DNA of 50,517 bases. It comes from a virus. The first letter of the stretch is position 1. Every line of letters starts with the position of its first letter. Positions 17,593 to 24,760 of this stretch are shown one piece after another. The position numbers and the translations under genes are program-made. The notes under the pieces were generated by a model, which saw only the letters and a program-made list of their open reading frames with translations, was not told the DNA's origin and did no database searches. The stretch is taken from the IMG/VR virus record IMGVR_UViG_3300027708_000100, positions 1 through 50,517 of that record. The stretch is one strand, 5' to 3'.

Positions 17593-18624
17593 ATGATTTT
17601 ATATTATAATATCCATGCTGTGCCTGATCTCATTAGAATGAAACATCAGAATATTCCAGTGTTTTTATCTGAAAACTATTCAGATAAATTATTCAATACG
17701 TATGAACAGTTTGGCTTAAATAAACATAATGTTATCTATGATCGCACAAAAAATATACCACACTATCTCAAAATAACTCCAGATTTACATCCAATGCCAG
17801 GTGTAGTAAATGATTATAATAAAACATTTTGGGAAATAACAGAGACTAGATGTAAAGAATTATTAAGTTTAGAAAAACCAATTAATGTTATGTGGTCTGG
17901 TGGTATTGACAGTACATTTATTCTATTTGCATTAAAATATTTTTCTAATGATCCCGATCAAGTAAGGGTTTATGGAACTTATAATAGTATACTAGAGTCT
18001 GGTGATTTATTTGATACCTATATTAAAGATAATTTTAAATTTGAAATTAAAGTTGGAACATACAATAATCATAATTATCAAGACGAAACTAGCATTTATG
18101 TTAGTGGTATGTGTGGTAATCAGTTATTTGGTCCCACAGATGATTTTTTTGCAACTGGGGATACTGCAATGTTTCATCACACATTAGGTACACCAAAAAC
18201 AATTTATGAATCATATGAAAATAATATAGATCCAGTATTATTAGAATTTTTAAATCCAATTATTAAAACTTCTCCTAAGAAACTTGAGACTGTTTCTGAT
18301 CTTAGATGGTATTGTATTTTTAACTTAGATTGGTACACTGCAATTTATGAACATAAGACTCAAATTCCATTGGATAAAGTAAATAGATTATACAGCTTTT
18401 TTAACTCAGAGTTGTTTCAAGAATGGGCTATAAATACTAAAGATCCTTTTACTAAAGTTGAGGGTAATCCTTTAACACATAGATGGCAAATGAGAGAGAT
18501 ACTAACTGAACTTATTGGAGATCCATATTATAGTTTACATAAAGATAAAAAAATATCTGCATTTTCAACGCCAAATCCAAGCTGGCTATTTTTATTAAAT
18601 GATTATCATAACATATACTATTAG
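17593..18624 (+). CDS. Asparagine-synthetase-like ATP pyrophosphatase
   Basis: A 343-residue protein. The open frame extends upstream to a GTG inside the terminator hairpin, so I chose ATG 17593 (MILYYNIHAVPD). Residues 102-107 are SGGIDS, the PP-loop ATP-binding motif of N-type ATP pyrophosphatases. Residues 171-180, SGMCGNQLFG, resemble the second conserved motif of asparagine synthetase B ('SGdGgDElfGG'). No N-terminal nucleophile Cys for glutaminase activity is present, so an amide donor other than glutamine, or amidation/ligation of another substrate by adenylation, is expected. Lasso-peptide cyclases belong to the same superfamily. It is followed 10 bases later by the radical SAM gene, probably in one unit. 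Substrate unknown. Confidence 0.72.
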   Translation: MILYYNIHAVPDLIRMKHQNIPVFLSENYSDKLFNTYEQFGLNKHNVIYDRTKNIPHYLKITPDLHPMPGVVNDYNKTFWEITETRCKELLSLEKPINVMWSGGIDSTFILFALKYFSNDPDQVRVYGTYNSILESGDLFDTYIKDNFKFEIKVGTYNNHNYQDETSIYVSGMCGNQLFGPTDDFFATGDTAMFHHTLGTPKTIYESYENNIDPVLLEFLNPIIKTSPKKLETVSDLRWYCIFNLDWYTAIYEHKTQIPLDKVNRLYSFFNSELFQEWAINTKDPFTKVEGNPLTHRWQMREILTELIGDPYYSLHKDKKISAFSTPNPSWLFLLNDYHNIYY

Positions 18625-18634
18625 GAAAAAAATA

Positions 18635-20017
18635 ATGGCGCAATTTGATATAACTGTAGTCAACCCTATTACAAATGAAAAACGTATTGTTCAATATGAT
18701 AATACAAATAACAAACTTACATGGGATGGCGAAAATATTTTACCAGAAGCAAAAACAACAATAGAGCAGCCCCAAGTAAAATTAGAAATAAGTAAAGAAC
18801 CAAAAGTTGTAAAAATTTTATTGGGTCTTTCTTGTAATTATGAGTGTAGTTATTGTAATCAAAGATATGTTCCACATGCTGAAGAAACTAATCCATCTGA
18901 TGTTCAACCATTTGTAGATAGAATGTCAACTTGGTTTGATGGAGGAGATGATGGTAAGGGAAAGGGAACTCGTTTTGAATTTTGGGGTGGTGAGCCACTA
19001 GTATACTGGAAAACTCTTAAACCTCTTGCAGAAACAATTAAATCTAAATACCCTGGCACTAAATTTAGTATGATTACAAATGGATCATTACTAGATGATG
19101 AAAAAAATGAATGGTTAGATAAGTTAGGATTTTCTATTGGATTCTCTCATGATGGACCAGGACAACATGTTCGTGGTCCAGATCCTTTTGATGATGAAAA
19201 ATCTAAACATGGAATTATTTCTCTGTTTAAATTATTTGCTCCTCAAGGTAGGATAAGTATTAATACAATGCTTAATAATAAAAATTATGATAGAATTGCA
19301 ATTGAAGAGTGGTTTATTAATTTAATTAAAAACAATATAGGTGAACACTACGTTCAATATCTTCGTATCGGTGAAGGGGCATTTGTTGATGCTTATGATG
19401 AGGGTGGAGAAAGCAGCTCTTTAAAAACAGAAGAAGAAGAAATAACATTTAGGAGAGAATCTTTAAATCAAATTCGTTCTGGTAAAATTAAACATTTTAC
19501 TATTGTTCCTGAAAAAGCACTAGAATTTATTAATACTATCAAATCTGGCACTAGAAGTGATACTCTTGGTCAAAAATGCGGAATGGATAAGAAAGAAAAT
19601 CTTTCTATTGATCTTAATGGGAATGTTTTAACCTGTCAAAACGTATCAACAGTTTCAGTTAATCCTTCTGGTATTTCTCACCACCTTGGAACAGTTGATA
19701 ATTTAAAAGATATTGAAATTAAAACAGGAACTCATTGGAGTGATAGAGAAGAGTGCCCAAAATGTCCTGTTTTACATATTTGTAAAGGTGCATGTTTCTT
19801 TTTAACTGGGAATTTATGGGAAACTACTTGTAATAATGCATTTAGTGATAATCTTCCAATCTTTGTTGCTACTATAGAAGTTCTAACTAATGGATGGTTA
19901 CCCATCTATATAGATGGTCCATTACGAGAAGATCGTAAAGATATCTTCTGGTGGGTAAATGGCAAACCAGAAAAAACACGTAAAGCCAAAAAAATTATTC
20001 CAATTACCGCAATTTAA
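18635..20017 (+). CDS. Radical SAM protein with SPASM domain
   Basis: A 460-residue protein. I use ATG 18635, which has AGGAAAAAA before it, rather than the ATG at 18599 inside the upstream gene. The [4Fe-4S]-SAM motif is Cys67-x3-Cys71-x2-Cys74 (CNYECSYC), followed by FWGGEPLVYW (the GGEP motif) and SMITNGSLL. The C-terminal SPASM domain is complete by pattern: Cys315-x13-Gly-x4-Cys334, then Cys374-x2-Cys377-x5-Cys383-x3-Cys387 and Cys399, enough for two auxiliary clusters. SPASM enzymes mostly modify peptides or proteins (sulfatase maturation, sactipeptide thioethers, PqqE). It pairs with the asparagine-synthetase-like gene and sits among fibre genes. Substrate unknown. Confidence 0.9.
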   Translation: MAQFDITVVNPITNEKRIVQYDNTNNKLTWDGENILPEAKTTIEQPQVKLEISKEPKVVKILLGLSCNYECSYCNQRYVPHAEETNPSDVQPFVDRMSTWFDGGDDGKGKGTRFEFWGGEPLVYWKTLKPLAETIKSKYPGTKFSMITNGSLLDDEKNEWLDKLGFSIGFSHDGPGQHVRGPDPFDDEKSKHGIISLFKLFAPQGRISINTMLNNKNYDRIAIEEWFINLIKNNIGEHYVQYLRIGEGAFVDAYDEGGESSSLKTEEEEITFRRESLNQIRSGKIKHFTIVPEKALEFINTIKSGTRSDTLGQKCGMDKKENLSIDLNGNVLTCQNVSTVSVNPSGISHHLGTVDNLKDIEIKTGTHWSDREECPKCPVLHICKGACFFLTGNLWETTCNNAFSDNLPIFVATIEVLTNGWLPIYIDGPLREDRKDIFWWVNGKPEKTRKAKKIIPITAI

Positions 20018-20043
20018 TACTGCAAAACCCAATTTACACATCT

Positions 20044-20068
20044 TATAAATAAAGAAGTAAGATAAATA
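20044..20068 (+). promoter_or_regulatory. Two late-type promoter boxes in tandem
   Basis: TATAAATA (20044-20051) and ATAAATA (20062-20068) between the radical SAM gene and ATG 20084. ATCTTA (20040-20045) and TAAGAT (20058-20063) form an inverted repeat around the first box. The second box would give a leader of about 10 bases containing AAGGAA. Confidence 0.55.
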
Positions 20069-20083
20069 ACATAAGGAATTCTG

Positions 20084-20410
20084 ATGGCTGAAAGGATAAA
20101 ACTGGTCCAAGGGGATAATCTACCTTATATCAGACTCACCCTTAAACATGCAACTGGGCTGCCCATAGATGTTTCTGCTGCCACAGTACAGATGTTTTTT
20201 AGAGCAAAAGGTTCTACCACGATTCTTTCTACAATAACATGTACTAAGCCAAATGGTGGAACTGATGGGGTAGTTATTTTCAATTTTTCTGGAACTTCAC
20301 TTAACGTAGATCCAGGATATTATGAAGGTGAAGTACAATTAAATTACGCTGGTACTATCCAGACAGTTTACGATACGCTTCAGTTTCAAGTAAGAGCACA
20401 ATTCGCTTAA
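20084..20410 (+). CDS. BppU-like N-terminal domain structural protein
   Basis: A 108-residue all-beta protein beginning AERIKLVQGDNLPYIRLTLK, with VSAATVQMFFRAKG, GVVIFNFSGTSLNVDPGYYEGEVQLNY and TVYDTLQFQVRAQF. This strand order and the 'G-D-x-x-P / x-G-x-Y-x-x-x-v' pattern resemble the Ig-like N-terminal domain of phage baseplate upper proteins (BppU/DUF2479), which anchors receptor-binding proteins. It stands alone as a single domain. An AAGGAA ribosome site precedes ATG. It is followed 16 bases later by a fibre-like gene, which could be its partner. Confidence 0.65.
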   Translation: MAERIKLVQGDNLPYIRLTLKHATGLPIDVSAATVQMFFRAKGSTTILSTITCTKPNGGTDGVVIFNFSGTSLNVDPGYYEGEVQLNYAGTIQTVYDTLQFQVRAQFA

Positions 20411-20426
20411 TTAATAGGAGATTTAA

Positions 20427-22277
20427 ATGGAACAAATTAATGCACAAGATAAGATGTACAGCGGAGTTATTGGAACTTCTAATTCGTCTGAAAGTGCCAA
20501 TGCAACTGGTGTATATACAGCAACATGTTTAGATAAAGACGGTAATCTAAAGTGGACTGACACTTATAAAAATATCGTAACAACATACGGTAAAGATATG
20601 TTGTTAAACACAACTTTTAGAGCACAGACTGCTTCTTCATTCTACCTTGGTTTGTCTAAAGGTTATAAAGCATTATCAGGTTCAGTTACTAGTACTACTT
20701 CTAGTACTGCAGTTACTGGTACTAGCACTACACCTACTACTATTACGGCTACAACTCCAACAGTATCACTAGGTTCTGCTACTGTTTCAGTTACTTCTAA
20801 CGTAATTACAGTTTCTTCTACAACTGGTGTTCTACCTGGCATGGCTGTTCAATTCGGTTCAGCAATTACCAGCTCATCGCTTGCTGCTGCAACAACTTAT
20901 TACGTATTGACTGTACCTTCTGCAACTACTTTCACTGTTTCTCAGGTTCCAGGTGGTGCTGCTTATGGTGGTACTGGTTCTGCTACTTCAACAGTTACAT
21001 TTACTTCTAATACTATTAGCGTTACTTCTGCAACTGGTATCGCTCCAGGTATGACAATGTGGGTTACTGGTACTTCTACTGGTGGTTTATCAGGCGCTAC
21101 TCTAACTCTTGCTTCTGCTGCAACTATTACTTTAACAGGTACTATTGCTCTAACATCTCAAACTGTTTCAGTTACTTCTAACGTAATTACAGTTTCTTCT
21201 ACAACTGGTGTTTACGTAGGTATGCCAGTACAGTTCGGTTCAGCAATCACTAGTTCATCACTTGCTGCTGCAACTACATATTACGTAGTTTCTGTTCCAT
21301 CTTCTACTACTTTTACAGTATCACAAACTGTTGGTGGTGCTGCTTATGGTGGTACTGGTTCTGCTACTTCAACTGTAACTTTTACTTCTAACGTAATTTC
21401 TGGTTTAACTACTACTTCTTTAGCTGTTGGTAACCCAGTTATTTTCAACACTACTGGTAACGGTATTACTTCAGGTACATATTACTGGGTAACTAATATC
21501 CCAGCTGCTGGTTCTATTATGGTGTCTACAACTCCAGGTGGTACTAACGTAACTTTAACTGCTGGTTCTAACACCAACGCAACTACAACTGTTACTGGTA
21601 CTAACACAAAGTATTATGTAACTCAAGTTTCTGGTACTACATTAACAGTTTCTACAACTGCAGTATCACCAGCTTCTTACACTACTTCTACTGGTGTATT
21701 GACTACAACTTATACAACTGGTGGAGTATGGGGAACTACTCCAACTCTAACTTCTACTTCTGCTACATCTATTGCAGTTATTTTTACCACTTCTTTCTCA
21801 ACTGAAGTAGCTGTTGGTACTAAGATCTATGACTCATCTTATAACTTGATTGGTACTGTTTCTACTCTTGGTGGTGACTCAAACATTACTTTAGCTGCTA
21901 ACGCTGCATTTGCTGTTACTGCTGGTCTTGTTTACGCTGATCCTGCTCAACTAGCAACTGATACTATTTTGAGCGCACCACGCTGGCAAGAAGATTTAAA
22001 CTACGCTGCTGCAACTAGATCAACTCCATCTTTCAGCGCATCATCAGCTGGTTCTATGCAGACTTCTGCTGCAGCTTCTTTTTCAATTAATGCTACCACT
22101 GTTATTGGCGGAACATTCTTAATTGGTGGTTTGACTCAAAAGGGTTCTACTACTGCAGCGACTGCTACTGGTGCAGCTACTACAGGTGTTCTTTACTCTG
22201 CGGGTAACTTCTCTGGTGGTAACAAATCTGTTGCTTCTGGTGATACATTAAACGTAACTTACACAGCATCTGTATAA
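20427..22277 (+). CDS. Repetitive beta-rich virion/fibre protein, 616 residues
   Basis: Residues 1-75 form a distinct opening (GVYTATCLDKDGNLKWTDTY, YGKDMLLNTTF) resembling structural proteins that tether repeats to the virion. Then follows a very Ser/Thr/Val/Gly-rich region with two near-identical 77-residue repeats (nt 20781-21011 and 21162-21392). A TTVTG-related module lies near nt 21748-21910. The C-terminus (TTVIGGTFLIGGLTQKGST, SGDTLNVTYTASV) resembles the end of the 147-residue protein at 4153-4596. ATG follows TAGGAG. Likely a surface-exposed fibre or decoration; exact role unknown. Confidence 0.65.
   Translation: MEQINAQDKMYSGVIGTSNSSESANATGVYTATCLDKDGNLKWTDTYKNIVTTYGKDMLLNTTFRAQTASSFYLGLSKGYKALSGSVTSTTSSTAVTGTSTTPTTITATTPTVSLGSATVSVTSNVITVSSTTGVLPGMAVQFGSAITSSSLAAATTYYVLTVPSATTFTVSQVPGGAAYGGTGSATSTVTFTSNTISVTSATGIAPGMTMWVTGTSTGGLSGATLTLASAATITLTGTIALTSQTVSVTSNVITVSSTTGVYVGMPVQFGSAITSSSLAAATTYYVVSVPSSTTFTVSQTVGGAAYGGTGSATSTVTFTSNVISGLTTTSLAVGNPVIFNTTGNGITSGTYYWVTNIPAAGSIMVSTTPGGTNVTLTAGSNTNATTTVTGTNTKYYVTQVSGTTLTVSTTAVSPASYTTSTGVLTTTYTTGGVWGTTPTLTSTSATSIAVIFTTSFSTEVAVGTKIYDSSYNLIGTVSTLGGDSNITLAANAAFAVTAGLVYADPAQLATDTILSAPRWQEDLNYAAATRSTPSFSASSAGSMQTSAAASFSINATTVIGGTFLIGGLTQKGSTTAATATGAATTGVLYSAGNFSGGNKSVASGDTLNVTYTASV
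20781..21011 (+). repeat. Direct repeat copy 1 within the 616-residue gene
   Basis: About 231 bases (77 residues) starting ACTGTTTCAGTTACTTCTAA and encoding VTSNVITVSSTTGV, ITSSSLAAATTYYV and GGAAYGGTGSATSTVTFTSN. The second copy lies 381 bases downstream with only scattered differences, consistent with recent in-frame duplication. Confidence 0.8.
21162..21392 (+). repeat. Direct repeat copy 2 within the 616-residue gene
   Basis: Second copy of the 77-residue unit at 20781-21011, in the same frame. Most differences are synonymous or conservative, for example VLPGMAVQF in copy 1 versus VYVGMPVQF in copy 2. Confidence 0.8.
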
Positions 22278-22290
22278 TAGGGGATTAAAA

Positions 22291-22470
22291 ATGGCATTAT
22301 TTAAAAAAGAAGATAAAGTTAAAATCAAATATACTACACTGGAAGGTGTAGTTGAAGGTGCTGAGATCGATCAAGAAACATTTGAAGTAATGTATTTTGT
22401 TCGTTATACTGATCACTTTGGTTTAGAGCAAACTCGTTACTGTGACGAAAGCCAATTAGAGGCTATTTAA
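22291..22470 (+). CDS. Small basic KOW/SH3-like protein, 59 residues
   Basis: A short gene between the 616-residue and 718-residue genes: ATG 22291 (after TAGGGGATTAAAA) to TAA 22468-22470. The product begins MALFKKEDKVKIKYTTLEGV, continues with VEGAEIDQETFEVMYFVRY and ends YCDESQLEAI. The strand pattern (K-K-x-D-K-V-K-I, G-x-V-x-G, then a V-R-Y strand) suggests a single small beta-barrel such as an SH3/KOW fold. I recall proteins of this size and pattern in other aquatic T4-like phages. Role unknown. Confidence 0.75.
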   Translation: MALFKKEDKVKIKYTTLEGVVEGAEIDQETFEVMYFVRYTDHFGLEQTRYCDESQLEAI

Positions 22471-22494
22471 TAAACGCTCTGAAAGGAGTGTCTG

Positions 22495-24651
22495 ATGGCT
22501 CTCGTTATTGCTGATCGTGTTCAAGAAACAACTACATCAACAGGAACTGGTACACTAACACTAGCTGGACCAGTTTCTGGTTTCCAATCGTTTGCTGCGA
22601 TTGGTAATGGAAATACAACTTATTACGCTATTGTCTCTGGTACTGACTGGGAAGTTGGTATCGGAACATACACATCTTCTGGTACTACGTTAAGTCGTGA
22701 TACAGTACTATCTTCTTCAGCTGGCGGAAGTACTAAAATAACTGTGGCTTCAGGTGCCACGGTATTTTGTGATTATCCTGCTGGTAAAGCAGTTTATCAA
22801 GATTCTACTGGTCTTGTTTCTGTACCAACATTATCAGCTACGGCTTCTACTGCTGCCTCTGCTAATAAGGGAGCTATTAATTACAGTACTTTAGGTTATT
22901 CAGATACCAATATCTTAGCATCTTTTGCTTCAAGTGTAGCTGGTTATAACCAAATGATTTTGCAAAATACGTCAAATGATGTTAGTGCTTCTACTAACTT
23001 TATTGTGTCAAATGACGCTGGAACAGCATCTACAAACTATGGTGAGTTTGGTATTAACTCATCAACCTTTTCAGGAACAGGTTCACTTGGTAGTCCTGGC
23101 GCTGTTTATTTAACTTCCGCATCTACTGATTTAGTTCTTGGTACTGTTGGCGCAAATTCAATTCGTTTTGTAATTAATAGTGGTGCTACTGATGCAGCAA
23201 CCATTTCTAGTGCTGGTTTGTTAACTGCTAATAGCTTTGCTTCATCTTCTGCAGCAATTACTGGTGGCACAATAAACGGCACAACAATAGGTGCTTCCAC
23301 AGCTTCTAGTGGCGCATTTACATCACTATCAGCTACTGGCACAACAACTCTAGCAACATCATTGAGTGGTTTATTGAAAGCTACGAGTGGCGTAGTAAGT
23401 GCAGCAACAGCAGGTACTGATTATGTAGCAGTGGGTGGTGCTTTAGGTATTCCATCTAGTGGTACTGTTACCAACTTAACTGGTACTGCTTCTATTAACA
23501 TCAATGGTACTGTGGGAGCAACTACTGCTTCAACTGGTGCATTCACCACACTATCAGCTACTGGTGTTATTACTTCTACATTAGCAACTGGAACTGCGCC
23601 ATTCACAGTAGCTTCAACCACGCAAGTAGCTAATTTAAACGCTGCTACAGCAGGAACGGCTACCTCTGCTACAACAGCAACAAACTTAGCTGGCGGTGCT
23701 GTAGGCTCTGTACCATACCAAAACTCAGCAGGAGCAACACTATTTTTAACTGGTAACACTACAACAACCCCTCAGTTTGTTACTTCTACTGGTACTGGCA
23801 CGGTTGCACAAGCACCCACTTTAACTTCTTCTACAGGTAGCGGTAGCGTAGTTTTAGCTACAAGTCCTACTTTGGTAACTCCTGCTTTGGGAACTCCAGC
23901 AAGTGGTGTAGTAACAAACTTAACTGGTACTGCTTCTATAAACATCAATGGTACTGTAGGGGCTACAACTCCAACCACAGGTAAATTTACTACCATTACG
24001 CAATCTGCGGGTACTGCTGGCGTAGGTGGCGCACCAATTTATTTAACTACGGGTACTAACTTAACTGCAGCAGCGCAAGGTGCTATTGAGTTTGATGGTA
24101 CTGCTTTGTACATGACACCTTTTGGTACTTCAAGAGGCTCTGTGCCTACATACCAAATTCAAGTATTAAATGCCACTTATACATTAACATCACAAGTTGG
24201 CGTACAAAAACTATTAAACGCAACAACTAACGGAGCAGTAGCTGTAGCAGTAGGACTATACGAATTTGAATGTCAGTTTATGCTAACTGGTATGTCAGCC
24301 ACTTCTGGAACATTAGGTTTTGCCTTGGCTGGTACAGCTACTTATACCCAGCAATGGATGGCTCATGCTTCTAGGTCAGGCAGTGCAGCAGCTACAATCG
24401 TTACTGGTAATACCAACGCTGTGTACCAAACACAAAATACTGCGGCAAATACAGCAATTACAGGCTCTTCTACCAATACAACAGGTTCAGCATTAATTAA
24501 AGGGTTTATTCGTGTAACTGTGGCTGGTACTGTAATTCCTCAAGTATCTATGTCGGTAGCTTCTGCCGCAGTAGTACAAACTGGTGCTTATTTTAAAATT
24601 ACCCCAATAAGCGCAACAAGTACAACAACTAATATTGGTAACTGGACATAA
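22495..24651 (+). CDS. Fibre-like structural protein, 718 residues
   Basis: The N-terminus (ADRVQETTTSTGTGTLTLAG, GWxxF-like SGFQSFAAIGNGNTTYYAIV, DWEVGIGTYTSSGTTLSRDT, residues 4-80) is a widespread phage virion-attachment domain. The middle contains fibre repeats of the type NGTVGATTASTGAFTTLSAT, with copies at nt about 23275, 23503 and 23944. The C-terminal about 150 residues (nt 24160-24651) are non-repetitive: GLYEFECQFMLTGMSATSG, then TNTTGSALIKGFIRVTVAG and GAYFKITPI. This could be a jelly-roll (C1q/TNF-like) receptor-binding head, by pattern only. ATG follows AAAGGAG. A late box is not evident; it may be read through from upstream. Confidence 0.75.
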   Translation: MALVIADRVQETTTSTGTGTLTLAGPVSGFQSFAAIGNGNTTYYAIVSGTDWEVGIGTYTSSGTTLSRDTVLSSSAGGSTKITVASGATVFCDYPAGKAVYQDSTGLVSVPTLSATASTAASANKGAINYSTLGYSDTNILASFASSVAGYNQMILQNTSNDVSASTNFIVSNDAGTASTNYGEFGINSSTFSGTGSLGSPGAVYLTSASTDLVLGTVGANSIRFVINSGATDAATISSAGLLTANSFASSSAAITGGTINGTTIGASTASSGAFTSLSATGTTTLATSLSGLLKATSGVVSAATAGTDYVAVGGALGIPSSGTVTNLTGTASININGTVGATTASTGAFTTLSATGVITSTLATGTAPFTVASTTQVANLNAATAGTATSATTATNLAGGAVGSVPYQNSAGATLFLTGNTTTTPQFVTSTGTGTVAQAPTLTSSTGSGSVVLATSPTLVTPALGTPASGVVTNLTGTASININGTVGATTPTTGKFTTITQSAGTAGVGGAPIYLTTGTNLTAAAQGAIEFDGTALYMTPFGTSRGSVPTYQIQVLNATYTLTSQVGVQKLLNATTNGAVAVAVGLYEFECQFMLTGMSATSGTLGFALAGTATYTQQWMAHASRSGSAAATIVTGNTNAVYQTQNTAANTAITGSSTNTTGSALIKGFIRVTVAGTVIPQVSMSVASAAVVQTGAYFKITPISATSTTTNIGNWT
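23473..23979 (+). repeat. Direct repeats NLTGTASININGTVGATT in the 718-residue gene
   Basis: Two nearly identical 63-base copies beginning AACTTAACTGGTACTGCTTC, at about 23473-23535 and 23917-23979, 444 bases apart and in frame. A related string occurs in the fibre-like gene at about nt 14616 (LTGTASI). Confidence 0.75.
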
Positions 24652-24683
24652 TATTTTATGTTTATGGTGTTTACTACAAAACC

Positions 24684-24690
24684 ATAAATA
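24684..24690 (+). promoter_or_regulatory. Late-type promoter box (ATAAATA)
   Basis: ATAAATA lies 33 bases after the stop of the 718-residue gene. By the T4 convention +1 would be at about 24696, within one base of ATG 24695 of a 21-codon ORF that leads into the giant gene. Confidence 0.5.
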
Positions 24691-24694
24691 TAGT

Positions 24695-24760
24695 ATGTTA
24701 GCTACATATACATGGGCTGATTTATTCAGCCCATTTTCAAATCAAAACACTGGTAAATAA
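24695..24760 (+). CDS. Possible 21-residue leader ORF coupled to the giant gene
   Basis: ATG 24695 opens a 21-codon frame (MLATYTWADLFSPFSNQNTG plus K) whose TAA (24758-24760) overlaps ATG 24760 of the giant gene as TAATG. The giant gene has no visible ribosome site, so translation through this short frame could supply initiation. The frame contains a hairpin. It is too short to judge coding by composition. Confidence 0.35.
   Translation: MLATYTWADLFSPFSNQNTGK
24713..24733 (+). other. Hairpin before the giant gene (weak terminator or leader structure)
   Basis: TGGGCTGA, loop TTTAT, TCAGCCCA: a perfect 8-bp stem followed by ATTTTC-like sequence with only four T. It could be a weak terminator for the upstream fibre gene or a structure in the leader of the giant gene; the short T run makes a strong terminator unlikely. 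Confidence 0.55.

Noticed and set aside
18599-18634. Upstream ATG for the radical SAM protein
   Set aside because: It lies inside the upstream gene without a ribosome site; ATG 18635 has AGGAAAAAA before it.
20040-20063. Inverted repeat ATCTTA/TAAGAT as a terminator for the radical SAM gene
   Set aside because: Stem is six AT-rich pairs with a 12-base loop and no T run; more likely incidental around the late box.
23106-23996. Series of long - strand open frames (78, 112 and 74 codons)
   Set aside because: They mirror the Gly/Thr/Ala-rich repeats of the 718-residue gene; Val/Pro/Ala-rich antisense composition and lack of ribosome sites mark them as shadows.
24754-24759. TAAATA directly before ATG 24760 as the promoter of the giant gene
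   Set aside because: Its predicted start would lie inside the coding region; the box at 24684 fits better.
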